Below, one piece after another: positions 5,784 through 11,919 of a stretch of 11,919 nucleotides of DNA. The position numbers and the translations under genes were made by a program. The notes under the pieces are model-generated. The model saw nothing but the letters and a program-made list of their open reading frames with translations. It did not search any database and was not told where the DNA came from. The first letter of the stretch is position 1. Each line of letters opens with the position of its first letter. The DNA comes from an uncultured Spirochaetota bacterium. GTDB taxonomy: Bacteria > Spirochaetota > UBA4802 > UBA5368. Where the stretch lies: the NCBI GenBank assembly GCA_937864375.1, contig CALMJO010000507.1, forward strand, positions 1 through 11,919. The letters run 5' to 3'.

Positions 5784-7631
5784 ATGAAGCGCGTACCAGA
5801 AGAGCATTCCATAACCGCGGTCCCGGCGACCAGGCGCACCTTCCTGGGACTGCTGGGCAAGGGCCTCGCGGCATTCGCCATGTTTCCTGCCGCTGCCTCG
5901 ATCATTCGCACCCTCGCACCCGGTAACGCCGCGGGAAGCGCCACGGCCCAGGTCGCGAAGACGACCGTGACCCAGCGGACCAACGCGGCCGGCGGCGTGC
6001 TCCTGAAAAACGGCAGCGTCGTCGACGGAACCGGCGCGAAGCCGTATCCCGGCAGCCTGCTCATAAAAGACGGGAAGATAAGCAAAATTTTCCGGGAGGG
6101 AGAGGAAGCGCGCTTCGCCGGAAGCGCCATCGACTGCACGGGGAAAGTGATCGCCCCCGGGTTCATCGACGCCCATTCGCACATGGACAGGTACCTTCCA
6201 TACACACAGGGAGAGTCCCTGAAGAGCCGATTCACGGCGCAGGGCATCACCACCTTCATTGGCGGGAACTGCGGGTACGGCCCGGGCGGGTACAGGAGGA
6301 ACAGCGCCCATATGGAGCGCATCGGAACGAGGTCAAAGGAGTATTATTCCATCACCTGGTCCTCCATGGCCGAGTATTTCGCGTCGCTCGGGCGGACCGG
6401 CATGTCGCACAACCTCGCGAGCTTCGTGGGACACGGCACCACGCGCACGTCCATCCGAGGGTTCGACGCCTCGCCGCTCAGGCCCGACGAGATGAAGGAG
6501 ATGCTCGAGCTCCTCGATGAGGGCATGGACCAGGGGGCGCTCGGCGTGTCCCTGGGCCTCCAGTACGAACCCGGCATATTCGCCCCCAGGGAGGAGCTCA
6601 CCGAGATCGCCAGGCTCGTGAAGAAAAAGAACAAGGTGCTCGCCGTGCACTTGAGGGCGTACTCGGCCCTCTCGCCCGGCTTTCCCATGAGCGTCGCGAA
6701 GATACTCATAGACAAGTTCACGCCCTTCCAGGGCTACACGCCGCACAACATCCTCGCGATCGATGAGATGCTGGACATCGCGCGCGAAACGGGCGTGCGG
6801 CTCCAGCTTTCGCACCTGATCTTCGTGGGGAAACAGACCTTCAAGAATTACGGGGAGGCGCTCGAGCGCATCGACGAGGCGATCAGGCAGGGCGTGGACG
6901 TGAAGCTCGACACCTACCCCTACCACTGCGGCCAGTCGCACATCAACGTGGTGCTGCCCCCGTGGTTCCTCGCGAAGGTCCCGGGCGCCTACGACGACAA
7001 GAAGATGCTCTCCAAGCTCGAAAGCGAGCTGGGCTCCATCCAGACCTTCCTGGGATTCGGCTACGACGACATCCAGATCACCTACGCCAACAACGAGGAG
7101 CTCAACAGGTACAACGGCATGTTCCTGGGCGAGATCGCGAAGGCGCGCGGCATGGACTGGTTCCCCAGCACCATGGACATAGCGCGCAGGAGCGGGGGAC
7201 TGGCCGAGGTGCTCAACCACCGCTACACCAACCTCGAGATAGTCGAGGCGCTCATGAGGCACCAGGCGTCGCTCTTCATGACCGACTCGCTTCCCACCCT
7301 CAAGGGCGTGCAGAATCCCGCGAGCACTGGGGCCTTCCCGCTCTTCCTCCAGTACGCGCGCGACAAAAAGCTCATATCCCTCGAGGAGGCCGTATACAAG
7401 ATGAGCGGCGCCTCGGTGGAAAGGTTCGGTCTTAAAGACAGGGGCCTCCTCAGGGAAGGACTGGCGGCAGACGTCACCGTTTTCGACTGGAACACGGTGA
7501 AAGACAACAACACCATCGTTAAAACCAGCGAGATTCCCTCGGGGATCGATGCGGTATTCATAAACGGGCGGATGGTCATGGAGCGCGGAGAGGTGGACGG
7601 GACCGTACAGGCCGGCGTCGTGTGTGCCTGA
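5784..7631 (+). CDS. Tat-exported N-acyl-D-amino-acid deacylase (D-aminoacylase family amidohydrolase)
   Basis: The 615-residue protein is a metal-dependent amidohydrolase that hydrolyses N-acyl-D-amino acids to D-amino acid plus carboxylate. A twin-arginine signal (TRRTFLGLLGKG, R17-R18, hydrophobic to ~40) predicts folded export; SATAQ near residue 52-56 could be the cleavage site. The catalytic domain begins near residue 65 with the composite beta-sandwich strand and APGFIDAHSHMD. By comparison with D-aminoacylase, the metal and catalytic set is complete: H131 and H133 (HSH), C163 (GGNCGYG), H289 (HLRAY), H344 (LSHL) and catalytic D501 (MTDS). The C-terminal INGRMVMERGEVDG closes the sandwich as in the family. 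GGAGGA lies ~6 nt before the ATG. The Tat signal makes it longer than the usual 480-550 residues. Role inferred: periplasmic or surface scavenging of acylated D-amino acids, perhaps from peptidoglycan or lipopeptides. True substrate is unknown; a lipoprotein box is not present. Confidence 0.9.
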   Translation: MKRVPEEHSITAVPATRRTFLGLLGKGLAAFAMFPAAASIIRTLAPGNAAGSATAQVAKTTVTQRTNAAGGVLLKNGSVVDGTGAKPYPGSLLIKDGKISKIFREGEEARFAGSAIDCTGKVIAPGFIDAHSHMDRYLPYTQGESLKSRFTAQGITTFIGGNCGYGPGGYRRNSAHMERIGTRSKEYYSITWSSMAEYFASLGRTGMSHNLASFVGHGTTRTSIRGFDASPLRPDEMKEMLELLDEGMDQGALGVSLGLQYEPGIFAPREELTEIARLVKKKNKVLAVHLRAYSALSPGFPMSVAKILIDKFTPFQGYTPHNILAIDEMLDIARETGVRLQLSHLIFVGKQTFKNYGEALERIDEAIRQGVDVKLDTYPYHCGQSHINVVLPPWFLAKVPGAYDDKKMLSKLESELGSIQTFLGFGYDDIQITYANNEELNRYNGMFLGEIAKARGMDWFPSTMDIARRSGGLAEVLNHRYTNLEIVEALMRHQASLFMTDSLPTLKGVQNPASTGAFPLFLQYARDKKLISLEEAVYKMSGASVERFGLKDRGLLREGLAADVTVFDWNTVKDNNTIVKTSEIPSGIDAVFINGRMVMERGEVDGTVQAGVVCA

Positions 7632-7684
7632 GGACCGGGGAAGCACCAACTGACGGAGACGCGTCGAATTCACTTTTAGGATTA

Positions 7685-7732
7685 TCCACATGAACGACAA
7701 GGCCCCTGCAGGGGCTTTGTCGTTCATGTGGA
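7685..7732. terminator. 48-bp near-perfect palindrome, likely bidirectional terminator
   Basis: Sixteen outer base pairs (7685-7700 with 7717-7732) and five inner G-C pairs (GCCCC/GGGGC) enclose a TGCA loop; the only imperfection is a G/T pair at 7701/7716. The core GCCCC-TGCA-GGGGC followed by TTTGT is a usual intrinsic-terminator shape on the plus strand. It lies between the convergent deacylase gene and the cyclic-nucleotide-binding gene, 53 and 89 bp from their stops. The symmetry means both strands encode the same short peptide start, MNDKAPAGALSFM, which is a by-product and not a gene. Confidence 0.75.
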
Positions 7733-7821
7733 AGGACCTGCCAGGGCGGAACGCTTCAGTTAAGCGATGGCATCCAGGATGGCTTATGGCGGCGAGGAGC
7801 CGGTTATCCCCTGGTGTTCAT

Positions 7822-8220
7822 TCAATTCCACATGAATCCCATGGACGCCTTGCTCCTGCCGCCCAGCTCGTCGCGGATGATGTCGTCGGTCTGCGCAAGA
7901 CGGCTTGCGAGAATCTTTACCATCTTCCGGGAAAAGCCTGGATTGAGCGCAAGGAAGCGATCCAGCTCCTCGATCGTATCGATGTAGGTACATGAAACAT
8001 TCCCCAGGGCGACGGCGCTCGCGCAGCGGGGAGTATTGTTGAACAGTGATATCTCTCCAAAGAAGTCGTTCTTCTTTAGAGTGGCGAGCTGAACCTCCTT
8101 GAGGTCGTCCGTGAGGAAGATCCTCACCTCGCCCTTCAGGATTATGTACATCCTCTGCTCCTTCTGCCCCTGCTTGATGATCGCTTCACCCTTGTCGAAA
8201 TCAATTATTCTTCCCGCCAT
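7822..8220 (-). CDS. Stand-alone cyclic-nucleotide-binding domain protein
   Basis: The 132-residue protein consists of one cNMP-binding beta-roll. MYIILKGEVRIFL (24-36) forms the early strands, and FFGEISLFNNTPRCASAVA (53-71) is the phosphate-binding cassette, with E56 and R65 as the ribose and phosphate contacts. The C-terminal helix (LDRFLALNPGFSRKMVKILA) follows. There is no Crp-type HTH, so it is not a DNA-binding regulator by itself. It may be a small sensor acting on a partner or a degenerate relative; no effector domain is visible. I chose the ATG at 8220 because AAGGAG lies 7 nt upstream; an in-frame alternative start at 8238 lacks such support. It converges on the deacylase gene across a palindromic terminator. 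Confidence 0.9.
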   Translation of the reverse strand: MAGRIIDFDKGEAIIKQGQKEQRMYIILKGEVRIFLTDDLKEVQLATLKKNDFFGEISLFNNTPRCASAVALGNVSCTYIDTIEELDRFLALNPGFSRKMVKILASRLAQTDDIIRDELGGRSKASMGFMWN

Positions 8221-8250
8221 GGCCCAGCTCCTTTGCATGAATATTTCTCT

Positions 8251-8259
8251 AACATAGCA
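8251..8259 (-). promoter_or_regulatory. Possible extended -10 for the cNMP-binding gene
   Basis: Minus-strand TGCTATGTT (8259-8251) fits TGn plus a -10 hexamer, 30 nt before the ATG. No -35 at consensus spacing is convincing, so this is tentative. Confidence 0.3.
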
Positions 8260-8635
8260 TCGGCATTTCCGGCAAATGATTCAATAGCTGGCGGTCAGCC
8301 GGATTCTTCATATTCGGGAATTTTGCTTCGACACCGTACGGACCGGGGAAAATTTCCGGGCATATGGCCAAACGAGGGTTACCGCGAGGCCTGCCGTATC
8401 CATGTGCGCGCATGGCACGCATGCCGATTCCTTCCATATTTACATAGTGCTGATCATATCCCCGTTCGCACCGGCAGTCAAGGAAATAACCTCGGCTCAA
8501 TTCCATCATCTCACTTTCTAATACGAAAACCTCACGACAACAGCGTGGGAGATAAGGAGATAAAGGCAACGGCGATTGAAGAGATGGATAGAAACTGGAA
8601 AAGGCATGGAAGTTTGAATTCCTTCGGATTTTACC

Positions 8636-8686
8636 AAAACCTTCATCCCCCTGATCTCTTCCATCCCCACCTCTCCCATTCTTACA
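8636..8686 (-). repeat. Diverged 51-bp purine-rich repeat, copy B (inverted)
   Basis: Read on the minus strand it starts TGTAAGAATGGGAGAG and pairs with copy A at 4176-4226, 42 of 51 identical. Together the copies form an inverted repeat spanning about 4.5 kb that encloses the kinase, deacylase and cNMP-binding genes. It lies 25 bp from the stop of the large minus-strand gene. Confidence 0.7.
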
Positions 8687-8710
8687 CATGCGCCCGGGCA
8701 CACAGTTCCG

Positions 8711-10771
8711 TTATACGAAATCGCTAACCTCGCGCCGCCCGCGCCCGAAGTCCAGGACCAGTGAATGTTTCCCCAGGGTCACGCGGACCTCGTCCGGTGG
8801 AAAGGGCGCGTTCACGCACGGGTTCCCGTAGCGCTCGTAGCCATGAACGCTCACCTTCTCCCCATTCACCCTGAGCGGTCCGCGCCAGCCGAACCGCACC
8901 TCTCCCTGCGAGGGCGAATGGTAACGCACCGAAAGCCCCCTGAACGAAAGGGCCGCGGCCACGATCCTCCGGATGAATTCGTCGAACGAGCCGTCGTCCT
9001 TCGCCCGCCCCATCTCGCAGATCCAGATGTTCTTTCGCCCGGGCGCGATGAGCTCGCACCCCGCGTCCTCGCCCTCCTCCTGCCAGCGGTAGCCGTTCCG
9101 GGAGTAGAGCGCGATGAACCCGTCGCCCTTGCGGCCGAACACCCAGCCGGAGAGCTCGCGCACCTCGTCGAACTCGGTGCGCGGGAACCACGCGTGGGTA
9201 AAGAAGAGCCTGTTCGTCATATATATCCCGGGCATGCGCGACGCCCGGTAGCAGGCGACGAGCACGTTCCGATGCTGCACCGCCCGTGGCAGCGTGCCGC
9301 TTCCCACCCAGTATCCTCCCGAAGAATTTTCGCGGTGCCCCGGGTGCGTGGTGAAGCACACGGCGCGGGGCGAGAGCGTGGCCTGCCAGATGTGCTGCTG
9401 GTCGCCCCCGTAGCCCTTGCGGTAGTCCTGTGCGCAGGAGAGCATGTAATCCGGAGTCCTGAACGTGAGCACGTCCACCTCCTCCCGCACGTTCCTGGTG
9501 ATGTCCTTCTCCATTATTTTCGCCAGGAGCGGAAGTAGTTTCGTATAACGCAAAAATTGGAGGAGCGTTTTCTTCGACGCAAACATGGTAAAGAAATTGT
9601 TTCGCCACCAGCGGTACCGGTCGAACAGTCCCATCACGGCATCGATGGTGAGCGGGTGCGTGTAGGCCTCAAGGGAGAGGAGCGTCATCGCGTCGTCCGG
9701 CTTCCCGGGGTCCAGGCCCCAGCGCCTCGCCTCGCGGATCCTGATCCCCATCCTCTGGCGGTTTTCGATTCCTTCCTCCGGGACGTGCGATGCGATTTCG
9801 AAAATGACGCGCGGCAGCCGGTACCGGGACGAGAGTGCGAGCGTCACGGCGCTCATGTTGTCGGCCCCGGCGAAGATGCCCATGCCGAACATGAGCTTCT
9901 GCGTGTCGGTGGTCGACTCGGACAGGCCGTCGCGCTTTTCCTTCGCATAGCTTCGCCCGTGGGAGGAGCCAAAGACGCCACGCAGGCTCCCGAGCGCCAT
10001 GTCCAGGAACAAGGTGTCCAGGACTATCGTCGCGCCGCGCGCGATCACGGGGTCGGAGCAGAAGTCGGCGAGGTTCACGAGCGCCGTGATGTCCTCGTCG
10101 TAGTAGACGTGCGAGAGCCATTCGCTGAAGCCCGTGGCAAAACGCAGGTCCAGCCACTGCATGATGCGCCGGCGCGCGCGGTCCATCTTCTGTGCGCCCG
10201 TCATCCCCGAGTTCTCGAAGGTGCGGCCGGGGAAGCGCTGTCCCGCGAGGTACTCGTTCGCGGAGAACATGATCTGGTGGTTTTCGGTCCAGGTGCACAT
10301 GGAATCGATCCCCGGTTCGTCGGGCCAGTACTTGAACGAGAGGAGGCTCCGCTCCGCGCGTTCGAGGAGCGGGCGGCCCACGAGCCTGGTCCCGCGAAAC
10401 TGGTACAGCAGGCGCACGATGCCCAGCATCACGAAATCGGCGCAGTCCTTCCTCGCGTCGATGTAGTCGAGGGCGCCCATGATGGCGCCCTGGTGGACGG
10501 GCCCCCGGTTCCTGTACAGCCGCGCGAGCTCGTAATAGTAGCCCTTGATCGTGGGACCCGCGGGATTGCGCAGGCAATGATTGAGAAACGCGTTCCGCCG
10601 TTTTTCATACGACAGGCTGAACGGGTGCGGCGCGTACGAATCCGCGCGCGTGCGCGCGGGGTATCCCGCCGGGGGCTTTCCGGTTTTTTTCAGGAGAAAA
10701 TCGGTCACGCTGCCCGTCTCGAAGAATTCCCCGTTGTAGTCTTTTTCCGGTTTACTGATCGTGTGCCTCAT
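8711..10771 (-). CDS. Uncharacterised 686-residue protein, possible toroid-type polysaccharide-active enzyme
   Basis: I do not recognise a named family. Residues ~50-400 look all-helical and Trp/Tyr-rich, with WTENHQIMFSANEYLAG (161-177), GFSEWLSHVYYDEDITALVNL (214-234) and SSHGRSY (269-275). After ~430 the sequence turns beta-rich: RTPDYMLSCAQDY (438-450), QQHIWQATL (458-466), THPGHRENSSGGYWVGSGTLP (475-495) and Gly/Trp-rich strands to the end. An alpha/alpha barrel followed by a beta-sandwich recalls the heparinase/alginate-lyase type polysaccharide lyases, with H165 and Y488 the kind of residue used there; this is a weak analogy. No signal peptide is visible. I chose the ATG at 10771, with GAGG 7 nt upstream; the longer open frame to 10981 lies wholly within the symporter gene. 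It starts 13 nt after the GPH symporter stop, so the two are probably one operon and may act on the same saccharide. Confidence 0.8.
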   Translation of the reverse strand: MRHTISKPEKDYNGEFFETGSVTDFLLKKTGKPPAGYPARTRADSYAPHPFSLSYEKRRNAFLNHCLRNPAGPTIKGYYYELARLYRNRGPVHQGAIMGALDYIDARKDCADFVMLGIVRLLYQFRGTRLVGRPLLERAERSLLSFKYWPDEPGIDSMCTWTENHQIMFSANEYLAGQRFPGRTFENSGMTGAQKMDRARRRIMQWLDLRFATGFSEWLSHVYYDEDITALVNLADFCSDPVIARGATIVLDTLFLDMALGSLRGVFGSSHGRSYAKEKRDGLSESTTDTQKLMFGMGIFAGADNMSAVTLALSSRYRLPRVIFEIASHVPEEGIENRQRMGIRIREARRWGLDPGKPDDAMTLLSLEAYTHPLTIDAVMGLFDRYRWWRNNFFTMFASKKTLLQFLRYTKLLPLLAKIMEKDITRNVREEVDVLTFRTPDYMLSCAQDYRKGYGGDQQHIWQATLSPRAVCFTTHPGHRENSSGGYWVGSGTLPRAVQHRNVLVACYRASRMPGIYMTNRLFFTHAWFPRTEFDEVRELSGWVFGRKGDGFIALYSRNGYRWQEEGEDAGCELIAPGRKNIWICEMGRAKDDGSFDEFIRRIVAAALSFRGLSVRYHSPSQGEVRFGWRGPLRVNGEKVSVHGYERYGNPCVNAPFPPDEVRVTLGKHSLVLDFGRGRREVSDFV

Positions 10772-10784
10772 GGCATCGCCTCGC

Positions 10785-11919
10785 TCACACCAGGATGCTC
10801 CTGAGCTCTTTCTCCTCCGCGGCAAGCTCCGTGGACGGGGAACCGCCGCGCCGTGTGATGAGGAAATTCTTGAGCCTGCCGTGCACCTCCGGGGAGAGCC
10901 GGTAGCGCGACGCGGCGTACAGGCCCGCGAGCAGGAGCACCGCCGGCGCCGCGGCGAAGATAACGCGCAGGATCGTGACAAAGAGCTCGGGCTGCGCCTG
11001 GTTCACCGTCTTCACCGCGCCGTCGACCGTCTCGCTCCTGGGCGGGAGGTAGCCCGCAAAGGAAATCGCCTGCGAGATGATGAAGATGGCGAAGGCCGAC
11101 GAGAGCTTGCGCATGAAGACGAACATCCCCATGTAGACGCCCTCGCGACGCGTGCCGCTCACGAGCTCGTCCACGTCGGGCACGTCGGGAAACATCGAAT
11201 AGATCATGACGACCACGCCGCTCGTCGAAAATCCCACGCACGCCGCGAACGCATAGATCCACGCGGGATGCTGGCCGGGACCTATGAACACGCTGAAGAG
11301 CATGATCACCAGCCAGCTCGCCAGCGCGGCGACGAGCCCGGCCTTCTTGCTCGCCCTCCGGCTTATGTAATAATAGAGCGGGATCGCGAGCATCTGCACG
11401 ACCAGGAGCGTGCCGAACACGTAGTTGGATTCGCTTCCCCGTCCCAGGTAATAGGTCATGTAATAGATGATGATGCTCATCACCACGTCCATCGAGAGAA
11501 AGCTGAAGAGGTACATGAGAAGCACCAGGACGAACGAGCGGATCCTGAACGGTGCCAGGTATGTCTCCCTGAAGGTGAAGGGGGGCGCCTCCTTCTGGAA
11601 CTCGGTGCGCTCGCGCGTCGTGAAGAATGTCGCGATGTAGGGAAGCGCGAACAGGAGCCCAAAGGCGACTCCCATCACGACATGCCCCTCCCGCACGTCG
11701 GGAAAGGCCTTCACGATCTCCATGGGCACCACTGCGCACACGAGCGACGAGGCCATGGAAAAGAACATGCGTATCGAGGTTAGCGAGGTGCGCTCCTGGT
11801 AGTTGAGCGTGAGCTCCGACGCGAGGGCGTTGTACGGGATCATGACCATGGTGAGCACCGTATCGAAAAAGATGTAGCCAAAGAGCGCGAAGGCGAACCT
11901 GGTCATCTCGCTCTGCGCG
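10785..11919 (-). CDS. GPH/MelB-family sugar:cation symporter (MFS), 5' end off window
   Basis: The frame stays open through the window edge; the visible 378 codons lack the first ~80-100 residues of the usual 450-480. The glycoside-pentoside-hexuronide signature IPYNALASELTLNYQERTSL is present just after the first visible transmembrane helix. At least eight further hydrophobic spans follow, including SFVLVLLMYLFSFLSMDVVM, WLVIMLFSVFIG and VILRVIFAAAPAVLLLAGLY-like stretches, with a charged C-terminal tail. The DELVSGTRREGVYMGMF loop is also typical of GPH members. These carriers import disaccharides, xylosides or glucuronides with Na+ or H+; substrate cannot be told. The ATG at 11906 is internal, so the real start is upstream. 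It is the leading visible gene of an operon with the 686-residue protein. Confidence 0.9.
   Translation of the reverse strand, partial: AQSEMTRFAFALFGYIFFDTVLTMVMIPYNALASELTLNYQERTSLTSIRMFFSMASSLVCAVVPMEIVKAFPDVREGHVVMGVAFGLLFALPYIATFFTTRERTEFQKEAPPFTFRETYLAPFRIRSFVLVLLMYLFSFLSMDVVMSIIIYYMTYYLGRGSESNYVFGTLLVVQMLAIPLYYYISRRASKKAGLVAALASWLVIMLFSVFIGPGQHPAWIYAFAACVGFSTSGVVVMIYSMFPDVPDVDELVSGTRREGVYMGMFVFMRKLSSAFAIFIISQAISFAGYLPPRSETVDGAVKTVNQAQPELFVTILRVIFAAAPAVLLLAGLYAASRYRLSPEVHGRLKNFLITRRGGSPSTELAAEEKELRSILV

Larger units (their letters stand above)
8221..8710. other. 490-bp intergenic region without a supported gene
   Basis: This lies between the divergently read upstream flank of the cNMP-binding gene and the stop of the large minus-strand gene. 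It holds repeat copy B (8636-8686) and a run of CATG-rich sequence near 8400-8425. Long open frames on both strands cross it, but none shows a recognisable domain or ribosome-binding site, and composition does not favour coding. It may include gene debris around the repeat. Confidence 0.5.

Noticed and set aside
4522..5874. Minus-strand open frame of 450 codons across the kinase gene
   Set aside because: It is antisense to PfkB signatures, has Arg/His-rich composition and no ribosome-binding site.
6333..7727. Minus-strand open frame of 464 codons across the deacylase gene
   Set aside because: It is the antisense shadow of a gene with complete catalytic residues; its apparent N-terminus is just the palindrome at 7685-7732.
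8249..8701. 150-codon minus-strand frame in the intergenic region before the large gene
   Set aside because: No domain, no ribosome-binding site, and it runs through the 51-bp repeat; the opposite strand is equally open.
9557..10804. Plus-strand open frame of 415 codons
   Set aside because: It is antisense to the 686-residue protein and rich in Arg/His/Glu repeats expected from third-position GC bias.
8711..10981. Extended start of the large gene at 10981
   Set aside because: The extra 70 residues are Arg/Ser-rich and lie entirely inside the symporter coding sequence; the ATG at 10771 has a ribosome-binding site.

Overview
The window is GC-rich (roughly 60-65 % by eye) bacterial chromosomal DNA with one clearly AT-richer islet at about 2.8-3.45 kb. 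A glycyl radical enzyme points to an anaerobe or facultative anaerobe. A GPH-type sugar symporter, a Tat-exported D-aminoacylase-like hydrolase and a PfkB kinase suggest a heterotroph that scavenges sugars and acylated D-amino compounds. I cannot assign a taxon from sequence alone; spirochaete or desulfobacterial lineages are guesses only.

Layout. (a) 1-2426: the N-terminal 505 residues of a glycyl radical enzyme (minus strand, running off the left edge) carry an unusual SCP2-like N-terminal domain. Behind it, on the same strand, is a TetR-family regulator with a near-perfect 29-bp palindromic operator just upstream of its start. Short CCCC/GGGG hairpins lie on both sides of the regulator. 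(b) 2430-2800: on the opposite side of the operator is an 80-codon remnant of an acyl-CoA ligase C-terminus. (c) 2805-4301: an accessory islet with an AT-rich HicAB toxin-antitoxin pair, whose promoter carries an inverted repeat in its spacer, a small single-HKD phospholipase-D-like protein, and a doubtful small ORF overlapping it by 4 nt. (d) 4594-8220: a PfkB kinase, a Tat-exported N-acyl-D-amino-acid deacylase with all expected metal ligands, a 22-bp-stem palindrome serving as a likely bidirectional terminator, and a convergent stand-alone cyclic-nucleotide-binding protein. This block is bracketed by inverted diverged copies of a 51-bp purine-rich repeat (4176-4226 and 8636-8686). (e) 8711-11919: a two-gene minus-strand operon of a GPH/MelB-like symporter (5' end beyond the window) and a 686-residue protein of unknown family that I suspect, weakly, to be a toroid-type polysaccharide-active enzyme.

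How they may work together: the TetR regulator plausibly controls itself, perhaps the glycyl radical enzyme, and formerly the divergent ligase. A ligase plus an SCP2 domain hints at hydrophobic or acyl substrates. The symporter and large protein look like an uptake and processing pair. The kinase and deacylase share a strand but have a 239-bp gap and no demonstrated pathway link.
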